Counted from the stretch's first letter, positions 17,348 to 25,591 are shown. The stretch is DNA of 35,165 nucleotides from Shewanella canadensis (GCF_003966225.1 NZ_RXNU01000026.1:1-35165), one strand, 5' to 3'. Notes: generated by a model not told the origin, from the sequence alone. Translations and numbers: made by a program.

Positions 17348-18091
17348 TTAGTTTACACTTTTAATTTTATTTAAAACGCGATTAACGTCTGATGGTACGT
17401 CAACAGCAATACTAGCACTATCCACTTTGATCATTTTCACTGTTATATCATTTTCTAGAAAACGTAAAATCTCTATATCTTCAACTTCTTCGATATCTGT
17501 TTTCTTATCATTTTTAGCAAAAAACTCTAAATGCTCTCTTGAAAAAGCATAAATACAGACTTGCTTGTAACCAAATGTATAACCTCCATTTTTGGTTATA
17601 GGGATTGGGGAGCGACTCATATAAAGTAAATTACCAGTTTTGCTTGCCACGACTTTTGGAACATTAAAAGATCTAAACTCTTCTTCTAATGTAATTTCGC
17701 ACATAGCATTAATAACAGTATTTGGCATTTCTTGGTATTTAGCTAGTACACTCAGAATATCGTTCGGTTCTATCAAAGGTTCATCACCTTGCACATTAAT
17801 GATGAAATCGCAATCTAACTGATTATTGGCTTCAGCTAATCTATCTGTACCAGTCAAGCACTGAGATGAAGTCATTAACACCTGAGCACCAAACTGTAAT
17901 GCCACAGAACGAATTTTTTCGCTATCTGTCGCAATATAAACTTTCTCTTGACCAACTGCTGCACAACAACGTTCCCAAACACGCTGAATCATAGATTTAC
18001 CTAAGATATCGACTAAAGGTTTGCCTGGAAAGCGACTTGATTGATAGCGGGCGGGAATGACAACCGCATATTTCATATTATGACTATCCAT
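17348..18091 (-). CDS. CMP-ulosonic acid synthetase (KdsB-like cytidylyltransferase)
   Basis: A 247-residue nucleotidyltransferase of the KdsB family, which activates 3-deoxy-octulosonate with CTP. Motifs: VVIPARYQSSRFPGKPLVDI, YIATDSEKI, GTDRLAEA, NVQGDEPLI, and YMSRSPIPI followed by the conserved GYKQVCIYAF. The long upstream extension of the open frame into the HAD gene is out of keeping with family length. ATG at 18091 (MDSHNMKYAVV) or 18076 (MKYAVV) are the realistic starts. It lies directly after a HAD phosphatase and an aldolase, so it is probably not housekeeping KdsB but makes a CMP-sugar for the O-antigen. Substrate unknown. Confidence 0.85.
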   Translation of the reverse strand: MDSHNMKYAVVIPARYQSSRFPGKPLVDILGKSMIQRVWERCCAAVGQEKVYIATDSEKIRSVALQFGAQVLMTSSQCLTGTDRLAEANNQLDCDFIINVQGDEPLIEPNDILSVLAKYQEMPNTVINAMCEITLEEEFRSFNVPKVVASKTGNLLYMSRSPIPITKNGGYTFGYKQVCIYAFSREHLEFFAKNDKKTDIEEVEDIEILRFLENDITVKMIKVDSASIAVDVPSDVNRVLNKIKSVN

Positions 18092-18095
18092 TTTT

Positions 18096-18764
18096 CTAAT
18101 TATCCATGAGTACTTGTTGAGGCCAGTGCTCGATGACCTCGAATTGATGTTCTTTAGAAAGTAATTGCATGCGCATCGGTACATTCGAATAGGGAACATA
18201 ACAAATGAAATCAATATTGTTTTCTTGGCTTGCATCAAAGTCAGACACTGCATCACCTATCATTAAGGCTCTAGCATCCGGTTGGCTTTGTAAAATATTG
18301 CTTAGAAGCTGCGTTTTAAGTGTTGGAGAGCCAAAAACATCAACAAAATACTTATCTAGACCACGAGTTTTGAACACTGCGCGAAGTTCACTTTGTTCCG
18401 ACCCACTAGCAACAAACTTTTTACCCGGTAAAGTTTGAATCAAGTTTAAGAATCCGGGAGTAAGACTGGCAGTTAAGTAAAGCTCTTTACATTGATTTGA
18501 AAAATCACTAAGTATTTTAGCTTCAATCTCTGCTTTTTGCTCGCTTCTAAGCTCAAGTATCTCATTAACAAAATGAGTTACATGATGAAAGCGAGACTTA
18601 CCAAAGTTATTTGCGAAATATGTTACACATTCTGTAACTAACTCAGACTTAAAAGAAAGCGCTTCTAGCGCTTCCTTCATAGCCTGCACCTTAAGTGCAT
18701 TTGAGTCTAAAATCACCCCATCACAATCAAAAATATAGAGGTTGTAATTAAAGATTTGGTGCAT
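18096..18764 (-). CDS. HAD-family phosphatase, probable sugar-phosphate phosphatase
   Basis: A 222-residue HAD hydrolase with a subfamily I cap. Motif I is DCDGVILDS (13-21), motif II VASGSEQ, and motif IV MIGDAVSD. Unlike KdsC, which has no cap, it resembles Gph/beta-phosphoglucomutase-type enzymes. Its ATG lies inside the end of the aldolase gene (17-nt overlap), with AAGAG 7 nt upstream, and it ends 4 nt before the KdsB-like start. The order aldolase, phosphatase, cytidylyltransferase parallels KdsA-KdsC-KdsB, suggesting it removes phosphate from the aldol product. That is inference. Confidence 0.8.
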   Translation of the reverse strand: MHQIFNYNLYIFDCDGVILDSNALKVQAMKEALEALSFKSELVTECVTYFANNFGKSRFHHVTHFVNEILELRSEQKAEIEAKILSDFSNQCKELYLTASLTPGFLNLIQTLPGKKFVASGSEQSELRAVFKTRGLDKYFVDVFGSPTLKTQLLSNILQSQPDARALMIGDAVSDFDASQENNIDFICYVPYSNVPMRMQLLSKEHQFEVIEHWPQQVLMDN

Positions 18765-20367
18765 ATATAGACTCTTGCTTAATAGGGTAGCTTGTTGGAG
18801 TAAGTGCTTTAATTGTTAAGTCAGGAGCAAACACTTTAAATTTTGATAGTAAGTCGAACATTTCAGTTTGACGAATATCACCACGTTCGTATCCATCAAC
18901 ACCCACGAGGGAAACACTTTCCGCTTGCGAGTGAACGGCTATAGCCAAAGCATAAGCAGCAGTTAAATCATAAGGCACACTACAACTTTTATCTGACACC
19001 ATAAATTCATCAGATTCGACATTAAGGCCATAATCTACAAACTCATTGGAAACATTTTTCAGTTCTTCATCGGTAAATCGATGAGCAGGCATAATCAATG
19101 GACGATCTAAACTTTTATATACATCATGCTCAGATAAAAATTTACTATTATGAGATACACAGTAGTAATTCACAAACTCAGAAGCTAAAGTACTAACTGC
19201 ATTAATAGCGAGAACGATAGGCTTACGTTCTTCTATATAGCTCTTGATTTCAGATAGGTAACGTTCAAGGCTAGGACCATTGCTAATAATTAATAACTCT
19301 CTACCTTTGAACTTTCCGAGTAATAAATCTGTGCCGGATATTTCTTTTGAAGAGGTATCAAACGAGATAGCAGAGTCCATTACATCACCATTATAGGAGG
19401 TCGTACCTTCTAGCTGACTCAGATAATTTATGGCCCCAACGATTTCCTCAGTTCCGTAATGTTTATTCGAAATTAGGTTTTGGATATACGTTGGATGCAC
19501 GTCATTTTGTGCACCAAGGAAATAAAGTAAACTGCTTCCCCAGCCACTATCCTTTTGCATTTTCTCAAAATATCGAATAACTAACTCGTAGACAGCATTA
19601 GGTTGGTAAGCACTTGTTTCGCTGTTAACTACAGCAAGTAAACTTTCAGTCTGTGCGTTACCCGCTCCACGTCCCATGCCAGTTACAGTAACGTCAAGCC
19701 AAGTTACGCCTAAGGTTTTTGCTGTTATGGTATTATCTAAAGCTTTACCCATATTGTTATGAGTATGGATGCCAATATCACCTTGCCATTGCATGCGGAT
19801 CGCTTTAACAATACGCGTAACTTCGTCTGCATCCATATTTCCTAGAGAATCAGCAAAATAAAGAGAATCAATACACTGCCACTCAGAGGCTAATTTAGCT
19901 TTTTCGGCTATTAGGGCGTCAGATTTTCCACCAGCTTGCATTAAGTTATAGCCAACAATATAACCCTTAGCCTTTAATGCTCTAACAATAGGTCCAGACT
20001 TTTCTACTTCATGAAAATGTGCTGCAACCCGAACTAGCTTTATAGGACTTAGATCTGCATCAACAAACAGTGCATCAACAGCTTGTTCAACGGACATATC
20101 TGCTTCAAGTATAGTCTTAGCATCAACCATCACACCATATGTAGGACCAACTGGAAGGTTCAGTCTTTTGAGAAATGCCTCTGTTGTATAAGCAAAAGGG
20201 CCGTCAAATCCTGACTTGGGAAAATTCCTTAATCCTAGTTCTACGTAGTCAATCTTTGCTTGAGCCATTGCATCTAAATACGCTGTCACAACATCGGGAG
20301 TAAAATCCCAATTGTTATAATAACCACCATCGCGTAATGTACAATCAAGAATACTAAAGCTTGGCAT
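18748..20367 (-). CDS. HMGL-type pyruvate aldolase fused to a GPS-motif (DUF115/GT42-like) domain
   Basis: A 539-residue two-domain protein. Residues 1-330 are a DRE-TIM metallolyase domain: LDCTLRDGGYYNNWDF (7-22) holds the metal Asp and catalytic Arg, HTHNN (201-205) the metal histidines, and TVTGMGRGAGNAQTE follows. This resembles 4-hydroxy-2-oxovalerate aldolases, which work with pyruvate. Residues about 353-539 are a separate Rossmann-like domain with LLIISNGPSLERYL (358-371) and AYALAIAVHS/VSLVGVDGYERGD (470-496), like DUF115, MptE and GT42 proteins. A DUF849 or citramalate function is less likely. With the HAD and KdsB-like genes it may make a CMP-activated ulosonic acid; see findings. 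A 384-bp gap precedes it. Confidence 0.8.
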   Translation of the reverse strand: MPSFSILDCTLRDGGYYNNWDFTPDVVTAYLDAMAQAKIDYVELGLRNFPKSGFDGPFAYTTEAFLKRLNLPVGPTYGVMVDAKTILEADMSVEQAVDALFVDADLSPIKLVRVAAHFHEVEKSGPIVRALKAKGYIVGYNLMQAGGKSDALIAEKAKLASEWQCIDSLYFADSLGNMDADEVTRIVKAIRMQWQGDIGIHTHNNMGKALDNTITAKTLGVTWLDVTVTGMGRGAGNAQTESLLAVVNSETSAYQPNAVYELVIRYFEKMQKDSGWGSSLLYFLGAQNDVHPTYIQNLISNKHYGTEEIVGAINYLSQLEGTTSYNGDVMDSAISFDTSSKEISGTDLLLGKFKGRELLIISNGPSLERYLSEIKSYIEERKPIVLAINAVSTLASEFVNYYCVSHNSKFLSEHDVYKSLDRPLIMPAHRFTDEELKNVSNEFVDYGLNVESDEFMVSDKSCSVPYDLTAAYALAIAVHSQAESVSLVGVDGYERGDIRQTEMFDLLSKFKVFAPDLTIKALTPTSYPIKQESIYAPNL

Positions 20368-20751
20368 AAATTTTCCTTTGAATTTAATAAATCATTAGTT
20401 AAATGTGATGAACTACGTACTCAAACTTATAGTTCAAATAAGAGGAAACTGAAATTAGTACACGGACGTTGAGGAGAAAAACCTTCACCGTATCTAAAGA
20501 AAAATTAGATTACTTTAATTGTTAATGATAAAAAGTGACGAGTAAGACATATCGAAAATAGAAAATTAATTTGCAGATTTATATCTCAACAATGAATATC
20601 TACACAACTCAATCTCAGCCCTTCAAAAGCACCTGAGACACTTTTAATCCATTTTGAGACAGTCGAATCTTCGCTATCCCCTATAAAGCCTAGGTTTCGC
20701 TGTTTTTCAGTAAACAGTCCCAATAGGCTCTTTTCTTTTTTATTTTTTACT
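20368..20751. other. AT-rich 384-bp intergenic stretch
   Basis: Between wzz and the aldolase gene. No convincing gene, terminator or repeat is visible. A TTG-started 61-codon frame at 20586-20771 overlaps the wzz end but has no ribosome site or recognisable motif. A CTGTTT/AAACAG mini-hairpin lies near 20700 without a T-run. The gap may hold a secondary promoter for the lower operon. Confidence 0.4.
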
Positions 20752-21717
20752 TCAATCTTCTTTTTTAACAAAATGTCTTATCAGAACAATCATCACAGCC
20801 AACATACCACCTAACATTGTGCCTAACACACATATCAGAGCTCGTTTAGGTCCTGCCTTTTCTTCCGATACTAGCGCTGGATCAATCGTCTTAAACACAT
20901 ACTCATCTCTAACTTCGGCAAACATGATTGTTTTAGCCTGCTCTTCGATAAGTTTGTAGAGTATTGAACGAATATCTGCAACATTTGTTTGTGCTATTTG
21001 TTTATTCAAAAAATCACTGCTTCTATAAGCTTCAGTAACATCGCGATCTTTCATCGCTTTATTAATATCTTCAACTAACCAAGTCACCCATCGCTGGGCA
21101 ACGGCAGGCGATAAATGCTCTACGGATACCGTAACCATGCCTGTATCCTTTGCCGAGCTAACAGATATGACTTTAGTAAATACTTTAAAGGCTTCTTGCA
21201 TCGAAGGTTCAGGCTTAAATGGTGCTTTAACTTCGCGAACCCAAGTCTTAGTGCTTAGGCTATACAATTCTTCATTGTACGTGATTGTGTTGTCGCCTAT
21301 GTTCCATTTTTCAGCGGCCATCAAATCAGGAAGGATATTGTGTGTTTGAATAAACTGACTGGTAAATTGACGTGATTTCATCACCTCTATGGCCATTTGT
21401 GTCTTGTCGACCCCACCTCCACCACTAAGATTAATGCCCGCCATACTGGCGATGCCACCGAACTGAGATGCTAATGCACTCAAACCACCACCTTGCTCTT
21501 CTGAGGCAGGTGCTAAGAGTGCTTCAGATTTGTAGGTGTTAGGCTGCATGATGGCAAAAATGACTGAACCAATAGCGAAAACTGCTGTGATGGCGATGAT
21601 TAGCCACTTGCCCTGCCAGATGACACCAAAGAGTTCGCGTAGATCGATTTCGTCGTCGCTCGTTGTTTGGGGGTTGACGAATTGGGCGTCGGGGTAGTTT
21701 TTAATTTCGGTGGACAT
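20752..21717 (-). CDS. wzz: Wzz chain-length determinant
   Basis: A 321-residue inner-membrane polysaccharide co-polymerase that sets O-antigen or capsule chain length. A first membrane helix at about 36-57 follows DEIDLRELFGVIWQGKWL; a Gly-rich stretch LSALASQFGGIASMAG follows, and a periplasmic domain. The C-terminal AGPKRALICVLGTMLGG marks the second helix. It has no tyrosine-kinase domain, so it is the Wzz/FepE kind and not Wzc. In the operon it follows the Wza-like gene, but an S23 gene and repeats lie between. Confidence 0.92.
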   Translation of the reverse strand: MSTEIKNYPDAQFVNPQTTSDDEIDLRELFGVIWQGKWLIIAITAVFAIGSVIFAIMQPNTYKSEALLAPASEEQGGGLSALASQFGGIASMAGINLSGGGGVDKTQMAIEVMKSRQFTSQFIQTHNILPDLMAAEKWNIGDNTITYNEELYSLSTKTWVREVKAPFKPEPSMQEAFKVFTKVISVSSAKDTGMVTVSVEHLSPAVAQRWVTWLVEDINKAMKDRDVTEAYRSSDFLNKQIAQTNVADIRSILYKLIEEQAKTIMFAEVRDEYVFKTIDPALVSEEKAGPKRALICVLGTMLGGMLAVMIVLIRHFVKKED

Positions 21718-21749
21718 TGAAATTCTTCTCTATATTCGGGTATTAGAAT

Positions 21750-21867
21750 CTAGGACGCTTCGCGGCTAGAGCGCTTTGCTTCTAGATCGCTGCGCTGCTA
21801 TAAGATCAAAAGATAACTGCAGAAACCTTCCAAGGTTTAGCTCCGTGTCTGCTAGAGCGCTACGCTG
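21750..21867. repeat. 16-bp CTAG-headed tandem repeats
   Basis: Three units in exact 16-bp register start at 21750, 21766 and 21782; a fourth lies at 21852-21867. The common form is CTAGAGCGCTNNGCTN, each unit containing a short GCG/CGC self-complement. An AAACCTT/AAGGTTT hairpin with a 2-nt loop sits between them at 21823-21838. The units lie just downstream of the S23 gene on its strand. Inverted relatives occur at 22436-22493. Confidence 0.7.
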
Positions 21868-21913
21868 CTATACAAGCGGAAAGTCAAAGTCGCCAACCGC
21901 CAAGTTAAATTAA

Positions 21914-22288
21914 TCAAATTTTGTAATCAGCGTTATCTTCTTTTATCTGTGATTCCTTGTTTTTAATTAGAGTGCCTAGGATTTTGGCTAATTCTTTGGC
22001 TTCTTTTACCATTTCCATTGAGGAATGTTTTTCTAGATAGCCAATTTCGATTCCGATGTATAACTGGGTTACCAATTCGCCTAGTGAACCTTTGGCGTAA
22101 TACAAGAAACGTATTTTCTCTTTAGCAGTTTCTCGCTCCTCGCCCTCAGCTATGTTTGAAGGTACCGAAAGGCCTGAGCGCGTTATTTGATCTTTGAAGC
22201 CCCAGTTTTTAACGGACTCAGTCACTTTATAGATTTCGCAAGAAAGTCGGGAGGCCCTTTTCCAAACATCCAGTTTCTCAAATCGCAT
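21914..22288 (-). CDS. Four-helix-bundle protein (S23/IVP family)
   Basis: A 124-residue protein of the 23S-rRNA intervening-sequence family. Signatures are FEKLDVWKRASRL, FKDQITRSGLSVPSNIAEGEER, RFLYYAKGSLGELVTQLYI and a helical C-terminus. The protein family is known from ORFs inside rRNA insertions and from accessory proteins of diversity-generating retroelements; its role outside those settings is unclear. Here it interrupts the exporter-wzz part of the operon, flanked on both sides by CTAG-type repeats and a hairpin. A paralogue lies at 28937-29338. There is no nearby reverse transcriptase or rRNA. Confidence 0.88.
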   Translation of the reverse strand: MRFEKLDVWKRASRLSCEIYKVTESVKNWGFKDQITRSGLSVPSNIAEGEERETAKEKIRFLYYAKGSLGELVTQLYIGIEIGYLEKHSSMEMVKEAKELAKILGTLIKNKESQIKEDNADYKI

Positions 22289-22309
22289 ACGGACTCCTTG
22301 TCTATAAAG

Positions 22310-22493
22310 CAGAGCGCGACGCTTCTAGGACGTGACTTCGTCACGGCGAGAGCGGCACTGCGTGCCTGCTAGATTCTATACAGTCAAGAAATAAAAGCAG
22401 AGTAATATGCTGCTTTTATTTTTGCTTTTATAGTAGGACAAAGTCCGCTCTAGTAGCGTAGCGATCTAGCCGTGAGCTTGCGTACGTCCTAGC
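22310..22493. repeat. Mosaic palindromic repeats upstream of the S23 gene
   Basis: Two blocks, 22310-22377 and 22436-22493, contain short hairpins set between CTAG or TCTAGGAC boundaries: GTGACTTCGTCAC, GGCACTGCGTGCC, and GGACAAAGTCC. CTAGTAGCGTAGCGATCTAG is the reverse complement of the 16-bp units at 21750, so the blocks on either side of the S23 gene are in inverted orientation. None of this encodes protein. Confidence 0.65.
22390..22420. terminator. Perfect 11-bp hairpin between the exporter and S23 genes
   Basis: AATAAAAGCAG and CTGCTTTTATT pair perfectly around a 9-nt loop. The plus side is followed by TTTTTGCTTTT; the minus side, in the direction of the operon, by only a short T-rich stretch. 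It lies about 80 nt after the exporter stop, so it could attenuate transcription into wzz unless RfaH-modified polymerase reads through. Confidence 0.55.
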
Positions 22494-22500
22494 CTTCTTT

Positions 22501-25236
22501 TTAAAGATTAGCGACTGTGGCGAATGCGACTGCTGTGTTGTAGATGATGCTGGTGACTTGGGTCCATAGGGTGAGGTTATCTTTGTACTCGGTATCGAGC
22601 GGTACAATGATGGTGTCACCAGGGTTCAGACTGTCTTCGCTGCTGAACCAGATTGAGCGATTTGGTAGCATCACTGAACCATTAGCCTTGATGACATAAG
22701 TTCTATCAGCATCGGCGCGTTCTCTCTCGCCACCTGACATAGCGAGATACTGATCTAAGGTTAACCCCTCTTTGTATCTATGAGTCGCAGCGTGCTGGAC
22801 TTCACCCATCACAGCAATGGTTTGCTTGGTCGATGGTACATAGAGGATATCTGAGTCTTCTAGTTGAAGATTTGCTTGCTCTATGCCAATAGATATTGCA
22901 GATAGGTCAACAACAAGACGCCCTACCGCTTTAATATTTTCGAGATCCGTTAGCATCATCTGAGCATCAGAGTAGTTAATGACGTTGCCATCTTTGGATA
23001 CACCACGAGTTGCTATATCTCGGCGTAGCTGATCGGCAAGTTTTTTAATCTCTAACTGCTCTTGTTGACGCACCGATTCACGCACAAATACTGACGATGG
23101 TAAGTAGGCGTATTCGGTAAAGCCGCCGGCACGGTGGATCACATCTTTAAGTGTTTCACCGCGGCGAATGTTGTACATACCGGGGAACTTCACTTCACCA
23201 CGAATTTCGACTGACTTATTTTCCTGCCAATCGGGTGTCGTCATTACGGTTAAAATATCACGGCCTTTTAGGGTGACATTAGCGCTCGCATCATCTTGAA
23301 GTGCTTTACTCAGTTCAATATTGCTATGGCTAATGCTCGAACCTTCAGCCGTTGCTACAGTGCTGGTCAACTCGGCACGTACTGCGTACGCCCCCTCTTG
23401 TAACCCACCACCGGCAATGACAAGATCATGTAATTTTGCACCAATCGATAAAGGGTAAATTCCGGGGTGACGTACCTTACCATTGATCGCTACAACGCTG
23501 ACACTATGTCCAGCCTGTCCTTGGCTGATAAGTTTAGTGACCACAGGATAAAGCAGTTCACTTCTGCTCATCACACCACTGAGTTTAATCAGATCTTTAT
23601 CGTCATACATGTTCGCCAACATCTTGTTGACTTCACCTTTTATCGCACTGCTATTATCATCTAAATTCTCTTTTCCTACGACAACACCACCAATTTCAGC
23701 ACGTTGTTGTAGTCTGTTTCTGTTTAGTTGATCGAAACCGGATTTAAAAATGTCAGTACCAAGCAGTGAATCACCAGATAACGCCTTAACTTTGGCTAAA
23801 CGTTGCTTAACGAGCTTATTGAGCTCGTATCTGTTTTGTGCGGCATCGTTGTAATTAAATAGTATGACTCTATCTCTGGCTTGCAAAAGTAAGTCTTGTG
23901 AAACAAGCTTATCGTTGATCGCCTTAGCAGGTTGGAATTGATAAACCTCAATATCGCCATATTGATTTATCTCTCTTACCACAACCCCATAGTCCAGATC
24001 TGCGCTCGAGGCTAAATCTCCCCAAAGCGAAGGAAGCAGATCACTGATTTTTTGTCCTTGATACCACTGGTATTTACCGGGCCTGACTACGGCACCTATA
24101 ACGGTTACCACATCTTCAAACTGGTTCGAGGCGCTACGGACTTTGACCAGGTCACCGGCTTGAACTTTAGTTTTCTTACCACTTGATGTCGTTAAATTGA
24201 CATTGGTAATACTTTTTAACCCTTTTTCATCGAAATGCTCAACACTACTGCTCAGTGGATAAGCACCCGGTTTCAGTCCGGCTGCCATGGCAATAACATC
24301 GCCCATGGTTTCATTGTTTTTAAGTTCATAAATCGCAGGACGGCGTACTTCGCCCGTGACACTGACAGAACCACCAATCGATGGGATGAAGACGACGTCA
24401 CCAGAACGTAACCTGAGATCACCTGAAGCATCACCGCTCATCAGTAGATCATACAGATCCATGCTGCCAACCAGTTTGCCATTTCGCTTTAACTTAATGT
24501 TTCGAAGCGAGCCAATCTCATTAATACCGCCTGCAACGAACAAGGCTTGAGTGATAGTCGATAGACTTGAAACTGTGTATGAGCCAGGCTTATACGCATC
24601 ACCGGCAACAAAAATTCGGATAGAGCGTAGCTCACCCATAGTAATGTTTGACTGAATACCGATCATTTGCTGGCTGATACGAGATGATAATGTCTCACGC
24701 AACTCAGCAAAAGTCAGACCGTTAACGGTAATAGGCCCTAACTCAGGAAATTGAATCACCCCTTCACGGTTAATGACAAGATCATACTCCTTGTTATCTT
24801 TGCCATAAAGCTGAACCTTAATATTGTCACCGGGACCGACTAGGTACTCACTTGGAACTGGGACATCTGTTACCGGTGCAAAAGTAGAAGGTGCGCCCTG
24901 GAACAGTTCATAACCAAAACGTTTTAATTCGTTTTTATTTGAATCTTGCTGAAAATCGAGAGAATTTTTCGCTTGAGCAGATTGATTGATAACGGTATTA
25001 GTACTAGATCTAGGTGCAACAACTTGTGGGTTTTCTATTTGTTGTTGGGCTGTAGAGCCACCTAACATAGAAGGGTCTATACCATATTGTTTCGCGAGTC
25101 TTTGTTGCTCGGATGCTGGTAGACTCTTAAATTGCTCTATCATCTGCGGAGACGGCATAGCTGCTTGGGCTTGCGTGCCCAGCAGAACTAAGGCGCTGAT
25201 GCCTGCTATAATTATTTTTTTGGTTTTGTGTAACAC
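22501..25236 (-). CDS. Giant Wza-like outer-membrane polysaccharide exporter (OPX, multi-SLBB)
   Basis: A 911-residue secreted protein, more than twice the size of Wza. The signal peptide is IIIAGISALVLLGTQAQA, without a lipobox cysteine. The polysaccharide-export domain starts at about 127 (PSEYLVGPGDNIKVQLYG). At least six SLBB-type blocks follow, near 206, 292, 377, 580, 676 and 806; five carry a V-G-x-V/A-x-xPGxY-like core. A hydrophobic segment ends the protein (TQVTSIIYNTAVAFA). The start is GTG, with GGAG 7 nt before. It should form the export channel for the polymer made by this cluster. It is the first gene after the ops element. No Wzc-type kinase is in the window. Confidence 0.9.
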   Translation of the reverse strand: MLHKTKKIIIAGISALVLLGTQAQAAMPSPQMIEQFKSLPASEQQRLAKQYGIDPSMLGGSTAQQQIENPQVVAPRSSTNTVINQSAQAKNSLDFQQDSNKNELKRFGYELFQGAPSTFAPVTDVPVPSEYLVGPGDNIKVQLYGKDNKEYDLVINREGVIQFPELGPITVNGLTFAELRETLSSRISQQMIGIQSNITMGELRSIRIFVAGDAYKPGSYTVSSLSTITQALFVAGGINEIGSLRNIKLKRNGKLVGSMDLYDLLMSGDASGDLRLRSGDVVFIPSIGGSVSVTGEVRRPAIYELKNNETMGDVIAMAAGLKPGAYPLSSSVEHFDEKGLKSITNVNLTTSSGKKTKVQAGDLVKVRSASNQFEDVVTVIGAVVRPGKYQWYQGQKISDLLPSLWGDLASSADLDYGVVVREINQYGDIEVYQFQPAKAINDKLVSQDLLLQARDRVILFNYNDAAQNRYELNKLVKQRLAKVKALSGDSLLGTDIFKSGFDQLNRNRLQQRAEIGGVVVGKENLDDNSSAIKGEVNKMLANMYDDKDLIKLSGVMSRSELLYPVVTKLISQGQAGHSVSVVAINGKVRHPGIYPLSIGAKLHDLVIAGGGLQEGAYAVRAELTSTVATAEGSSISHSNIELSKALQDDASANVTLKGRDILTVMTTPDWQENKSVEIRGEVKFPGMYNIRRGETLKDVIHRAGGFTEYAYLPSSVFVRESVRQQEQLEIKKLADQLRRDIATRGVSKDGNVINYSDAQMMLTDLENIKAVGRLVVDLSAISIGIEQANLQLEDSDILYVPSTKQTIAVMGEVQHAATHRYKEGLTLDQYLAMSGGERERADADRTYVIKANGSVMLPNRSIWFSSEDSLNPGDTIIVPLDTEYKDNLTLWTQVTSIIYNTAVAFATVANL

Positions 25237-25321
25237 CGGCGTTCTCCATTAAGAAAGAGGTTTTGAGCTAAAGCGAAACTGCGAGTTGCGAGCTACGAAT
25301 TTTAAGTAATATGTAAAAAGT

Positions 25322-25530
25322 GAAGCGGAACGGTCTATGACCTACGGAACGCTTTGCTTACGGGAAACAGTAACAGCGACGTGTTGCGAGTTACGAGTTA
25401 CGAGTCAAAAGCTAAGACGGACGGTCTTCGACCTACTGAACGCTTCGCTTACGGAATACGGATAATAGTTTAGAGCTAAGAGCAAATGCGACCGGTCTAC
25501 GACCTACGGGACGTGACTTTGTCACTACGG
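25322..25530. repeat. Three ~33-bp hairpin repeats in the exporter leader
   Basis: Units start near 25330, 25421 and 25490. All share ACGGTCTNNGACCTAC followed by GGAACGCTT-GCTTACGG. In the third the second part is replaced by GACGTGACTTTGTCAC. Each holds two tiny hairpins, GGTC-NN-GACC and a second stem. Heptamer-like GCGAGTT/ACGAGTT runs lie between them (25281-25302, 25384-25404). They occupy the untranslated leader between the ops element and the exporter start. Confidence 0.7.
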
Positions 25531-25579
25531 GTGACGGAAACAAGTGACAAGCAAAAATCTACGTTTGCTGAATTTTAGA

Positions 25580-25591
25580 CACGCTACCGCC
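25580..25591 (-). promoter_or_regulatory. ops element (JUMPStart)
   Basis: On the minus strand the sequence is GGCGGTAGCGTG, a perfect match to the ops consensus that pauses RNA polymerase and recruits RfaH. It lies about 340 nt before the exporter start codon and about 150 nt after a TATAAT. The rfaH gene is just upstream. Thus the whole leftward operon is expected to be RfaH-controlled. Confidence 0.9.

Noticed and set aside
17348..18256. Longer KdsB-like protein starting inside the HAD gene
   Set aside because: The extra N-terminal residues have no family counterpart and overlap the HAD gene by about 160 nt; KdsB proteins begin at the VVIPARY motif.
20586..20771. 61-codon TTG-started frame overlapping the end of wzz
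   Set aside because: No ribosome site and no recognisable motif; it overlaps wzz by 20 nt and probably arises by chance in AT-rich DNA.
21914..22288. Diversity-generating retroelement accessory (Avd)
   Set aside because: The S23 fold is related to Avd, but there is no reverse transcriptase or template/variable repeat in the window.
25281..25530. CRISPR array in the exporter leader
   Set aside because: Only three degenerate units, unequal spacing, no cas genes; the units hold internal hairpins instead of a conserved repeat with unique spacers.
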